DNA from: Cognatundibacterium jejuense
GTDB taxonomy: Bacteria; Pseudomonadota; Gammaproteobacteria; Burkholderiales; Burkholderiaceae_D
Assembly: GCF_014284255.1 (NCBI RefSeq)
Contig: NZ_JACOFV010000018.1
Location: forward strand, 1-64,000
Length of the DNA: 64,000 nucleotides
Direction of reading: 5' to 3'
Positions within the stretch are counted from its first letter, which is position 1, and each line of letters opens with the position of its first letter. The position numbers and the translations under genes were made by a program. Of this stretch, positions 47,901 to 56,154 are shown in pieces. Below the pieces are notes generated by a model. That model worked only from the letters and a program-made list of their open reading frames with translations. It was not told the origin of the DNA and did not search any database.

Positions 47901-48280
47901 AAGCGAAGAAAGATAAAAAGATGATGCAGATGAATGGTCTGCAATTTCATAAAGGTATCGGAACATCAGGTGAACACCAGATCAGTTATGAATTGCATGG
48001 CGATTGGCAAATTTTCCGTGCCGATGTTGGTATTGATGATCTATGCCGTAGCCACGGTGGTTTGCAATTTCAGGTGTTGGGTGATGATAAACTCTTGTTT
48101 GACAGCGGTTTGATACAAGCACCCGCAGTAGTAAAACCAGAAATTGATGTACGTGGCATTCAGGTACTGAAGCTGAAAACGACAGGTGTAAAAAATGAGC
48201 ATCAGCAAGCGGTTTGCGCCAATTGGGCGAATGCGACACTGACCGGCTTTGCTGGTGACAGCGTTAACAATAAATTTTAG
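44915..48280 (+). CDS. secreted GH31-family glycoside hydrolase with binding domains
   Basis: The 1121-residue enzyme has a signal peptide (1-24) and an N-terminal galactose-mutarotase-like domain. The GH31 barrel has the likely nucleophile D370 (KLDVAWTGKGYQF) and acid/base D421 (VTWTGDQSGSWDY), followed by a C-terminal domain of the DUF5110 kind (FTLYEDDGETRQYQAGQ). An F5/8C-type domain (ENAFDGKPDTWFRTV) comes near 810-930 and an NPCBM-like domain (GLQFHKGIGTSGEHQISYEL) at the end. The nucleophile context differs from ordinary alpha-glucosidases (no WxDMNE). Alpha-galactoside or alpha-GalNAc specificity is a possibility, not a finding. The product acts outside the cytoplasm. Confidence 0.85.
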   Translation: MQTWLRKIFIASAISLTFVAPVSAVSIGNLSGSPQSLANAAQTQIDLNTDNGSLMRISLLRPDMFRIQAGLHGQLSDAGNQAASILIKTDYPQVSYALTDHVDYELLQTSAMALRIYKKPLRLALYRADNQTPIWQERQPLEIGDKASFQTLSSAADEMLYGGGQQNGSVVFKGKNLEVSYSGGWEEGDRPSPAPFYMSSKGYGVLRNTWSNGSYDFRANDFLTTKHQEARFDAYYFVGPSIHEVLAAYTELTGRAQLLPRWAYEFGDADCYNDGDNIKKPGTVPAGWSDGPTGKTPDVILSVAAKYREYDMPGGWILPNDGYGCGYSQLPEVVAGLKKYGFKTGLWTESGVDKIKWEVGTAGTRAQKLDVAWTGKGYQFSLDANMAAAQGILEHSDARPFVWTVMGWAGTQRYAVTWTGDQSGSWDYIRWHIPTLIGSGLSGQAYATGDVDGIFGGSPETYTRDLQWKTFTPVLMGMSGWSKAERKHPWWFDEPYRSINRDYLKLKMRLMPYMYTYAHEAAQTGAPLVRGLMWDHAQDPHANDERYQNQFILGKDFLIAPVFRSQAASRGWRKDIYLPQGVWIDYWDGRVVKAGSEGLSIDQQVTLQRLPVMVKAGAILPMYPVALYDGQVPKDVLTLDIYPYGKSHFTLYEDDGETRQYQAGQFSTQTFEVDAPELVAGDVKIHIAPVQGQYAGMLTQRALQLQVHTRVQPDSVTFAGHKITSFSTKAEFEKATAGWYFDTQDKYGVVYVKTAALVVNQAHDFVIKIAADKVLAVTAGYPSAPDLGNTVPPDSISVLNRPPEEPGYPLENAFDGKPDTWFRTVRDQAQKNGAHEFSLTLGERRMVSGFEIAPRNDKNWEYGQAKDVEVYLADNNGEWGKPVFAGRLKRQQEKQKIEFSAKPGRLFRFRILSTYDQNDNGDAQDAMVLTVNETKNNTKAYNSLNPVVVTPITISEFSILEKPLPHLKKQQLFLSDVGLQSKVASDFYLDQVAMPQAKKDKKMMQMNGLQFHKGIGTSGEHQISYELHGDWQIFRADVGIDDLCRSHGGLQFQVLGDDKLLFDSGLIQAPAVVKPEIDVRGIQVLKLKTTGVKNEHQQAVCANWANATLTGFAGDSVNNKF

Positions 48281-48288
48281 GAAAAATA

Positions 48289-49029
48289 ATGTATTTCTTT
48301 GGTATTGGTATTCATGTATTTATCGCTGTTTTTTTCGCGATTCATGTGATTCGTAGTGGTCAGAATATGTACTGGCTGGCGATTTTATTTATGTTTCCGT
48401 TGTTAGGTAGCTTGGTCTATGGCATCGCGATTTATTTACCAAGTACCCGCATACAGCATGGTGCTAAAAAAGTCATGTCTGCCGCAGGCAAAATATTAGA
48501 CCCGAATCGTGAGTTACGTGAAGCGCATGCTGCTTTTGATTACACGCCGACGGCGCAAAATCAGATGCGTCTTGCAGCGGCGTTATTGGCGGCAGATCAG
48601 GCAGAGGATGCTGCAAAAAATTACGAAACCTGTTTGCAAGGCCCGTTCGCAAGTGACCCTGCAATTCGTCTGGGCGCCGCCCGTGCTAATTTTGCGTGCC
48701 AACGTTATGAAGCCTGTATCTCGCATTTGAGAATTTTAAAAGAAAGTGCCCCGAATAATGCGCCGGAAGTGGTGTCAGTACTGATGGCAAAAGCTTTAGC
48801 TGGCGCAGGACATACGGATGAAGCACGTACCGAGTTTGAATTTGCATTACAAAAATTCGGCAATTTTGATACCCGCGCGGAATATGCGATATGGGCAATA
48901 AGTCGTGGTGATAAAGAGACTGCATTGAAACTGAAAACCGATCTCGATCAGACGATCAGTCGTTGGAATCGTCATAACCGTGAACTCAATGCAACCATGT
49001 TGGCTCGCCTTACCAGAGCTTTTCCATAA
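48289..49029 (+). CDS. membrane-anchored TPR-like protein
   Basis: A 246-residue protein with two N-terminal membrane helices (FGIGIHVFIAVFFAIHVI; MYWLAILFMFPLLGSLVYGIAIYL) followed by helical repeats of the TPR kind from about residue 80 (QNQMRLAAALLAADQAEDAAKNYETCL; PAIRLGAARANFACQRYEACISHLR; VLMAKALAGAGHTDEARTEFEFAL). TPR units normally mediate protein contacts. It starts eight bases after the GH31 stop, with AGGAAAA before the ATG, and is probably co-transcribed with it. No specific family name can be given. Confidence 0.8.
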   Translation: MYFFGIGIHVFIAVFFAIHVIRSGQNMYWLAILFMFPLLGSLVYGIAIYLPSTRIQHGAKKVMSAAGKILDPNRELREAHAAFDYTPTAQNQMRLAAALLAADQAEDAAKNYETCLQGPFASDPAIRLGAARANFACQRYEACISHLRILKESAPNNAPEVVSVLMAKALAGAGHTDEARTEFEFALQKFGNFDTRAEYAIWAISRGDKETALKLKTDLDQTISRWNRHNRELNATMLARLTRAFP

Positions 49030-49044
49030 AACCTGAACTCTCTT

Positions 49045-49569
49045 ATGACTCAAGATGAATTAAACTTTTCAAGACTGGCGACGGCGGACGATATCGCTGA
49101 TTTTTTTTGTGCAAATGCAAATGCTGACTATATTTCGCACTCAGAATTGCAAGGCGGACGTGCTCTTGCGCCAGGCGTATGGAATCCGGATTTACGCCGA
49201 CTTATTTTTGATCAGGCAAATGCGATATTAAAAGCGCAGGGGGATGCTTCATGCACGGCAAAGATTTATTGCGTATATCTTCAGCATCGCCTGCTTGGTG
49301 TTGCTTTCCTCAGCTTGAGTGGAGATACGAACGGTGTCTTTAACACCAAACGCTTTGCGGTTCTGGAAGACATTATTATTTCACCCGATGCAAGAGGGAT
49401 GCGCGTTGGCAAACGATTTTTAGATTTTATTATTGAGAATCTGAAGGTCAGTGACGTGCACAGATTATTTTTGGAGAGTGGTATCACTAATCATAAAGCA
49501 CACGACTTTTTTGAACGTGAAGGATTTCAGCAAACATCGGTTGTGATGATGCGAGAGCTGGCTAATTAA
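49045..49569 (+). CDS. GNAT-family N-acetyltransferase
   Basis: The 174-residue protein has the GNAT acetyl-CoA-binding motif A as VLEDIIISPDARGMRVGKRFLDFIIEN (R/Q-x-x-G-x-G/A variant RGMRVGK) and the motif B region VHRLFLESGITNHKAHDFFEREGFQQTS. The N-terminal substrate region is unusual enough that no target can be named. It lies 15 bases after the TPR gene and probably shares its transcript. Confidence 0.85.
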   Translation: MTQDELNFSRLATADDIADFFCANANADYISHSELQGGRALAPGVWNPDLRRLIFDQANAILKAQGDASCTAKIYCVYLQHRLLGVAFLSLSGDTNGVFNTKRFAVLEDIIISPDARGMRVGKRFLDFIIENLKVSDVHRLFLESGITNHKAHDFFEREGFQQTSVVMMRELAN

Positions 49570-49599
49570 TTTTACTCAATCAGCAATCGTAAAAAGTGT

Positions 49600-52416
49600 T
49601 TAGTCTTTCATATCTGGCGCTTCGATAGGCAACAACATCGTAAAACAAGTGCCTTCACCTTCTTTGCTTTTGACGTTTAATTGTCCGTGCAAAATCGATG
49701 TGATGATGTTGTAGCTAATGCTCAGACCTAAACCGCTACCTCCTTGCCCGAAGCGCGTGCTAAAAAAAGGTTCGAAAATATGGCCAATGTTTTTTTCACT
49801 GATACCATTTCCGTCATCGCTGAATTGCAGGCGTATCTGATCGGTCCCATAGCGCTCCGCGGCGATAATCATGTGACCATGACTGCGATCCGCAAAGGCA
49901 TGGAGAAGGGCGTTTTCTATCATATTGGTTACCACTTGCCCCAGTGGACCGGGATAGCTTTTCATCTCAATATCATCTGGAATAAGGAGTTGTAACTCGT
50001 GGCCTGAATTTGTGATTCTGTTGCGAATCGAAGCGGCAATATCCTGACAAGTCGTGCGTAAATTAAACTGGCGCTTATGTTCAGTATTCCGGTCAACCGC
50101 CACCTGTTTAAAACTACTTAACATTGTCGCCGCGGTAGTCAAGCCATTGAGTATGAGTTTAGATCCTTCTTTGACATTATCCAGGTAATCCAGTAGTTCT
50201 GTCCGCTTCAAGCTTTGATTTTCAATCAGACTGCTAAGGGTTTTTGTCCGTTCAGAAATTGTACTAGCGATGAGTAAGCTATTACCAATTGGTGTATTCA
50301 TCTCATGAGCAACGCCTGCAACCAGAGAACCGAGTGCCGCCATTTTTTCCTGATCGACTAATTGATTTCTTGCATCCATTAACTGACTGTAAGCGTGTGC
50401 ATTGTCTAGTGCGATCGCACTATACGAGCAAAGCGTACGGAAAATGAGTTGCTCCCTTTCTCCGTATGCGCGTTTCCTTCTTGACTGCATGGTCATCACA
50501 CCGATAATACGGTTGGCTACAATCAGAGGAGAGAATAAGAGGCTCTCCATTTTCAGTGTGTCAGGCAATTGCGCTGCGGCATTGATGGTTTCAAAATTGT
50601 CGACCAAAATTTCACGACGTTCACGGATACAACGTGATGAGTAATAAATTTGGTCGTCAACCGAAAATTGATGTTGAGGTAATCGCTTTCCCGCTTCCAT
50701 TCCATAAGTGAGGGTCAGTATTGAACCTGTGCTGTCCAGAAGAAAAATAGAAAAATGCGTTACATCTAACAATGCGTTAACGTGATGTGATATCACTTGA
50801 TAAATGTTATCGAGCTGCAGCTGCGTCGTGATTTCCTGCCCGATGGTGCCAAGGACACAAAGCGTCTCGTTGGCTTGTTCGAGAATCGTTGCGCGGCGTT
50901 GCTGTTCTTCGACGATCGCTTTATGGTGTTCACTTTCGCTGATCGCTTTTTCTGTTTGCAACCTTAATTGCAATGCAATTGCACTGTTTTTAACATCGAT
51001 ATTGAGACTTTTTTCGCGTGAGGAAAATGCCAGTAATGAGTAGGCATAGGCATTTGAAAAGTCTGCTAGTGTTGCATACTCAGCAGCGATTCTTGCGTAC
51101 AGTTTGTCTGAGATGGCGTAATCTTGAATTTTTTCTCCAATTTCAACTGCTTGCAATAAAAAATGCAGACTCGATACACCTTGGTTTAATTTGGCGGAGC
51201 AGAGTTCAGGATGAGCCGAAAAAATATCCGCCAGCGCCCAAAGCGATGCAATTTGATAGTCTGGGTAATTATTTGCATTGGCAATTGTGAGAGCTGTTTG
51301 GGCCGCCTCTAACGCAGCGTCAATCTGGTTTAAGTGTAATAAGGCCTGTGCCTGACCACGTAGTGCAATACACTGAAAATCCTGTTGTAGCTTGGCGACC
51401 GGGTGATTTTCTAAGCGTTTAAAATAGTTGTAGGCGTTGTGAAATTCCAATTGTGCTAGCGCGATGTCAGCCAGGGAGCGCAATGCAATCACATAACTGC
51501 GTGATTCGGTTACATTGTGCAGCGTTTGCAAAGCCTCATTCAATAATTCTTTCGCGGAATCCAACTGGTCGATTTTTCGAAATGCGTCAGCTGTTTGCGT
51601 GAGGCTAATCCCTAAAGAAATAGGCCAATCTTTTTGGCGTGCCAGTTGGAGAGCGTGTTGACCCCATTTTAGCGATCCCTCAGTATCCCGCAGACCTGCA
51701 AGGCTATAACAAATGTTGGCAGAGATAACAATCGCTCGGGTAATCTGACCACTGTTAGCTGCTGCCTCTGTCGCTAGTATCAACTGGGTTGTAGCAGTTG
51801 CAAAATCACTGTATTGACCGGCCTGTACACCGAGGAAGTCAAATACCCACGTCAGTAATCCCTGATTTTGATATATGCTCAAACTTTCAAAGTGACGCAC
51901 CCATTGTTCTTCGTCGGGATGGTGCATCCGCAGTACATTTTGACGGGCAATGCAGGCATTAGCAATTTCATACCTGATCTTATCTTGAGCCAATTCTGCC
52001 TGTACCATACATAAAGCAAGTTGCTGTTGCTGAAGTTGAATTTCGCCGGCATCGGCTTCAATTTGCGCTGCTAGCCAATGCGTGTCTGCTAAACCCGGAT
52101 GGTCTGCAATGTCGGAAAATAATTGAAGAGCCATATCGATTTGCTGACGCGCATTGTCGAAGTTGGTCGTTAACCAATAATTTTCGGCACGTATTAACTG
52201 CAAACGTGCTTGTATTTTTTTTTGCTCTCCGGCATTGAGTTGATATGTCGCCAGCAGTTGTTCTATCACTTCGCACATGCGAAGTGCGCGTTGCCCGTCG
52301 CGCTGACGTAGATACCATGCCAACTCAAGCTGCATAGCGATAGAAGCCACATCAGTCCGATCGCTGAGGGCTTGTTCCAGGGTTGAAACCGTTTCATTGC
52401 TGGCAAACAACTCCAT
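49600..52416 (-). CDS. TPR-GAF sensor histidine kinase
   Basis: A 938-residue cytoplasmic protein without signal or membrane spans. Residues 1 to about 470 are tandem helical repeats of TPR type. A short coiled coil follows (ALQLRLQTEKAISESEHHKAIVEEQQRRATILEQ), then a GAF domain at about 520-665 (YQVISHHVNALLDVTHFSIFLLDSTG). A HisKA region has the His in GSLVAGVAHEMNTPIGNSLL, and the HATPase domain has NMIENALLHAFADRS, FSDDGNGI and GQGGSGLGLSI. The signal is unknown, and no response regulator gene is adjacent. GGAG lies nine bases before the ATG. Confidence 0.9.
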   Translation of the reverse strand: MELFASNETVSTLEQALSDRTDVASIAMQLELAWYLRQRDGQRALRMCEVIEQLLATYQLNAGEQKKIQARLQLIRAENYWLTTNFDNARQQIDMALQLFSDIADHPGLADTHWLAAQIEADAGEIQLQQQQLALCMVQAELAQDKIRYEIANACIARQNVLRMHHPDEEQWVRHFESLSIYQNQGLLTWVFDFLGVQAGQYSDFATATTQLILATEAAANSGQITRAIVISANICYSLAGLRDTEGSLKWGQHALQLARQKDWPISLGISLTQTADAFRKIDQLDSAKELLNEALQTLHNVTESRSYVIALRSLADIALAQLEFHNAYNYFKRLENHPVAKLQQDFQCIALRGQAQALLHLNQIDAALEAAQTALTIANANNYPDYQIASLWALADIFSAHPELCSAKLNQGVSSLHFLLQAVEIGEKIQDYAISDKLYARIAAEYATLADFSNAYAYSLLAFSSREKSLNIDVKNSAIALQLRLQTEKAISESEHHKAIVEEQQRRATILEQANETLCVLGTIGQEITTQLQLDNIYQVISHHVNALLDVTHFSIFLLDSTGSILTLTYGMEAGKRLPQHQFSVDDQIYYSSRCIRERREILVDNFETINAAAQLPDTLKMESLLFSPLIVANRIIGVMTMQSRRKRAYGEREQLIFRTLCSYSAIALDNAHAYSQLMDARNQLVDQEKMAALGSLVAGVAHEMNTPIGNSLLIASTISERTKTLSSLIENQSLKRTELLDYLDNVKEGSKLILNGLTTAATMLSSFKQVAVDRNTEHKRQFNLRTTCQDIAASIRNRITNSGHELQLLIPDDIEMKSYPGPLGQVVTNMIENALLHAFADRSHGHMIIAAERYGTDQIRLQFSDDGNGISEKNIGHIFEPFFSTRFGQGGSGLGLSISYNIITSILHGQLNVKSKEGEGTCFTMLLPIEAPDMKD

Positions 52417-52990
52417 AACAAGCGTCTCCGGTCATCGCTGCACTATCAGGTACCGCGATTCATTTTTGACTAGCCAAATTGCTTTGGTGCGTCCTAAAAC
52501 CAACATATTTCTAATGAACCACTTGTTACTTAAACTAGTAAATTGCCATGATGTATTCGATTCGAGTATGTCGAACGATGCATTGTTTTTCTCATGTTAG
52601 TTTGTTTTAGCTATGAACGCCGATACTATTTGCAACTTCAACATAAGCGACAAAAGATCTGCTCCTGTCGATCGTGTTCACCTTTTTTAATATTGGATCT
52701 GAAAATTGCGGGTTAATCTAATCATTACCTACATATGTACTTCTTAATGGAATATTTGTTAAGTGCTTAAGTGTTAATTTTGGTTTCGGGCACGTATTCA
52801 TTCGACAAATAATTGGGATAAGAAAAGTTTTAATATAATTATTATATTTATAATTAATTGAGCCTATATTGAGTTCACCGTAACAACTATCGATGAAATA
52901 TTTATTTCAAAATAGCAATCAATGTCAAACTTCTGCTATTGTTTTTCGTTGGTATTGTTTTGTTAAGTAAAAATCTCTCCGCGACTGAGT
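52417..52990. other. AT-rich intergenic region
   Basis: About 570 bases between the divergent kinase and CPBP genes, very AT-rich at 52830-52860 (TTATTATATTTATAATTAATT). No credible ORF, terminator or operator is seen. Confidence 0.4.
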
Positions 52991-53832
52991 ATGCATCTTC
53001 CATTGTCTGCCTATCTGTTTGTAGCGACTGCGTTATCCGTTTTATTTATTTATCGGGCCGCGATTTGGATCGTGCTCTTAGTTCTCACGATGAGTTGTGC
53101 TTACATTGAAAATCTCATTACGTTTCCCGGCGTCGTTTGCATAGCTGCCATGGCTGGGTTAATAGTAGCAAAGAAATATAGTGGGACAAATTTACTAGCT
53201 AAGCGCACTCTCAACCTTGCATTGGGGGCTCTCGGTCTGATTATGGCTTTGCATCTACTCCCTGGCTTCAATAACTTAGCATTAATAAAAAACGCACAGA
53301 TCTCAGCAAATGGGACTTTGTTTTCACAATATGTAAATCTGGATAAAGGAATTGCTGGCGTATTCATGGTCGCAGCATTCTGCCGGTCAATGCCATTGTT
53401 GCGCGACAAAAGGTGGAAGGATATGGACGCCTGGCATATTGTCGCAGTTACTTTTTTCTCTCGTTCAGTATTGCCATATTCATCGGTGTGACTCGCTGGC
53501 AACCGCAATGGACAAGTTATACACCGACGTTCTTATTGGTAAATTTATTTTTTACCTGCATTGCTGAAGAAGCATTCTTCAGAGGTGGAATTCAGCAAGG
53601 CATCATCCAACTGTATCCCAAATTGCCTTGGCTGGCAGTTGGCGTTTCAGCATTGCTATTTGGATTAAGCCATCTTGGCGGTGGTGCGAAGTATGCCATG
53701 TTGGCCACTATTGCTGGTCTTGGCTATGCATGCCTATATCAGCGTAGCAGAAGCATAGTGAGTGTCATTCTGATGCACTTCGTTTTTAACGCTCTGCATT
53801 TTGTGTTTTTTGTTTATCCGGCGATTGCTTAG
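52991..53832 (+). pseudogene. CPBP-family intramembrane protease, split by a -1 frameshift
   Basis: The first frame (52991-53491) encodes four to five membrane helices and ends in an unrelated tail. A second frame continues with SFSIAIFIGVTRWQPQWTSY and the CPBP/Abi motifs: EEAFFRGG near the centre, FGLSHLGGG and LMHFVFNALHF. These hold the glutamates, arginine and histidines of this membrane protease family (related to Rce1). The frames join exactly at T TTT TTC (53452-53458): one extra T, or a -1 ribosomal slip, restores a 280-residue protein. So the gene is inactivated, expressed by frameshifting, or mis-assembled. Confidence 0.8.
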
Positions 53833-53882
53833 GTGTTACTTATTTTTAATTTTCAATTTTCATTGAGCATTTCAATTGAATT

Positions 53883-53914
53883 GCATAGCGGCTTCCGCTA
53901 CGGAGCCGCTATGC
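53883..53914. repeat. perfect 11-bp inverted repeat
   Basis: GCATAGCGGCT and AGCCGCTATGC flank a 10-base loop between the convergent CPBP and di-heme genes. The stem is strong, but no T-run follows on either side, so it may be a dispersed palindrome or a transcript-stabilising hairpin rather than a classic terminator. Confidence 0.6.
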
Positions 53915-54019
53915 GTGGGGCAATCACTGATATCCCTTTTGCTTTGCTAACTTAAAATTGACGTTCCAAAGCTTGACGAAATTCATCCGATTCAGAAGTG
54001 TCAAGTCAAATACTAATGA

Positions 54020-55195
54020 CTAATGCGGATTAGCAAAACGCGGATTGCTTAAGAATTTTTGATCCGTCAAGGTACCTAAGAAATTAATCAAATCAATTTT
54101 ATCTTGCTCGCTTAAGCTAATACGATTGACCAGATCACTTTTGTACGGATTTTGACGTCCGTCACCAGAATAAATGCCACTACTAATGACCCGTCCACCC
54201 GCAGCATAAAAGTCGATGACCTCCGCCAGTGTTTTGATCGAACCATCATGCATATACGGCGCAGTCACCGCTACGTTGCGCAGGCTAGGGGCGCGAAAAG
54301 CGCCCATATCTTGCACCTTGCTGGTAAATTCAAACAAGCCACGGTTGGGAAACGGAAATCCGCCCTTGCCATCGATGTTATATAAGCCAGTGTTATGAAA
54401 TGGGGTATCAATCTGACTAAGCCCGGCGTAACGTACCTGATCATTGAAATTGAAACTGCCATGGCAGTGAAAACATTCCGCTTTCTCTCCCATAAACAGA
54501 TTCATTCCACGCAACTCGGAATCGTTCAAAGTTGTTTTCTTTCGCAAATACTGATCGTAGCGGGAATCGCTAGAAATCAGACCGCGTTCGAACGTCGATA
54601 TGGCAGCAATGATATTGACAAAGCTGATTGCATCAACATCCTGGGGGAACGCTTTTTTGAACAAGATTGCATATTGAGTGTCCTGGCGGATGCGATTCAA
54701 TACCTCAACTTTGTTGCTATCGTTGATTCCCATTTCCACTGGGTTTTCGCCAAACATTGGCACCTCCATCTGTCGCTCTAATTCCGTCATCACCGGATTA
54801 GCCCAAGTGAGGGTGGCGTGATAAACGACATTGGCGAGACCTTGTGCATTTCGCGGATGTGTTTCACCCGTTGAGCCTATGGCCAATGGTCGCCCGTCAG
54901 TGAATGCCTTGTCCTGTTGGTGGCAAGATGCACAAGACTGCGTTCCATTACCGGATAATTTTGGCTCGTAGAAGAGGGCACGTCCAAGCACGAACTTGTC
55001 CTCGGTTGCAGGGTTACTGGCAGAATTTACCGTTGCCGGAAAGCCATTTTGAGCCGGTATCGAAGGTGGTGTATGGCTATGGGTTGCAGAGGGGCCACCT
55101 CCGCCACTTCCACCGGAACCGCAAGCGATAAGCATCAGACTACTAGCCGCGAGCAATGCCAGAGGGAGTATGTGACAGCTGTAGCGTTTTTTCAT
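54020..55195 (-). CDS. di-heme enzyme, MbnH/MXAN_0977-like lipoprotein
   Basis: The 391-residue protein has a lipoprotein signal (LIAC, C25) and a Gly-rich tether, then the cytochrome c peroxidase/MauG fold with two heme sites: C88-x-x-C91-H92 (QSCASCHQQ) and C241-x-x-C244-H245 (ECFHCHGS). Its direct pairing with an MbnP gene identifies it as the MbnH/MXAN_0977 type. In Methylosinus, MbnH is known to oxidise a tryptophan of MbnP to kynurenine, and the pair is linked to copper. Its ATG overlaps the mbnP stop (55192-55195). It acts in the periplasm. Confidence 0.88.
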   Translation of the reverse strand: MKKRYSCHILPLALLAASSLMLIACGSGGSGGGGPSATHSHTPPSIPAQNGFPATVNSASNPATEDKFVLGRALFYEPKLSGNGTQSCASCHQQDKAFTDGRPLAIGSTGETHPRNAQGLANVVYHATLTWANPVMTELERQMEVPMFGENPVEMGINDSNKVEVLNRIRQDTQYAILFKKAFPQDVDAISFVNIIAAISTFERGLISSDSRYDQYLRKKTTLNDSELRGMNLFMGEKAECFHCHGSFNFNDQVRYAGLSQIDTPFHNTGLYNIDGKGGFPFPNRGLFEFTSKVQDMGAFRAPSLRNVAVTAPYMHDGSIKTLAEVIDFYAAGGRVISSGIYSGDGRQNPYKSDLVNRISLSEQDKIDLINFLGTLTDQKFLSNPRFANPH

Positions 55196-56148
55196 TTGGC
55201 ACGCGCAACAAAAATAGATTGCGCACCATTGCTGGTTGTTTTACCCGAGTTCAGATCGATTTTCATATTGTTGAAAATTGCTACGCATTCGGTATCGGTG
55301 CTGCCAGACATACAACCTGTTGCACCAGCAAGATCGGTTGTTAAATCAGCTCCCGCATAAAAAGCATTCAAATCCAATGAAATTTTTTGCTTGCTGGAAT
55401 CGAAGGCGGACAACTTCACTAACATGCGGTTGCTGTTGGTACAGCTATATGCCCCAGTAGTCGCATTGGTGCTGCATCCGGTCGCGCCAAGATGGGTGTA
55501 CCAAGTGCTACCATTCGATGTCGTTGTGGTTGCTGGTGTGGTCGCAGTGTTAGTGCGGATGACGTTAACTCCACCGATCGGATTGACTTCTAATTTCAGA
55601 AATTTTCGACCGGATGTCCAGCTCCACGCCATACCTGCAACACCTAAAGGTTTAGGTGCAGTCGCATAATCGCTGTGATTAAGTGCTTCAGGAACACCAA
55701 TCTCGTATTGAATTCCAGTGTACGTTCCGCTTGGAACAGTTCCAGTAATTACCGTGTTTGTTAATAAAGGGACGCCGCCGCAGACTGCGCCATTTCCATC
55801 GATCATGTTAATCAACGCCACCTGATCACTTTGCCAGTCATTTGGTGTGAGTGTCACTGGTACGTTTTGCCCACTCGCGTCGACCAGATTGACATTGTTG
55901 ACGTAAAAGCGCGCGTCTTTTAAATCTACGGTGGTATTTTTTGTACCCAGGCCAGTAATGCTGGTACCGCATTTTGCGCTAGTACCATTTGCCAGCAGAT
56001 CGAAGTTAATGCTTACCGGTATGGTCGTTGAAACCGGTGCGACGTTGGCAGAACTACCAGAACCGCCACCGCAAGCGGATAGCAGAAAACTGGTGGTGGT
56101 CAGGATTAAAGTTGAGGAAATAATATGGTTCATTTTTTTTTGCATCAT
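55192..56148 (-). CDS. MbnP-family metal-associated lipoprotein
   Basis: A 318-residue lipoprotein (LSAC, C26) with a Gly/Ser tether. The mature part has VSINFDLLANGTSAKCG, LKDARFYVNNVNLVD, ALINMIDGNGAVCG and GIQYEIGVPEALNHSD, then the family's W-x-W motif at W175/W177 (GMAWSWTSGRKFLKLE). Six further cysteines (60, 123, 225, 236, 279, 288) could form three disulfides; H158 and H219 are candidate metal ligands. MbnP proteins bind copper and are modified by MbnH. It starts seven bases after the barrel gene stop. Confidence 0.88.
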   Translation of the reverse strand: MMQKKMNHIISSTLILTTTSFLLSACGGGSGSSANVAPVSTTIPVSINFDLLANGTSAKCGTSITGLGTKNTTVDLKDARFYVNNVNLVDASGQNVPVTLTPNDWQSDQVALINMIDGNGAVCGGVPLLTNTVITGTVPSGTYTGIQYEIGVPEALNHSDYATAPKPLGVAGMAWSWTSGRKFLKLEVNPIGGVNVIRTNTATTPATTTTSNGSTWYTHLGATGCSTNATTGAYSCTNSNRMLVKLSAFDSSKQKISLDLNAFYAGADLTTDLAGATGCMSGSTDTECVAIFNNMKIDLNSGKTTSNGAQSIFVARAK

Positions 56149-56154
56149 GTTCTT

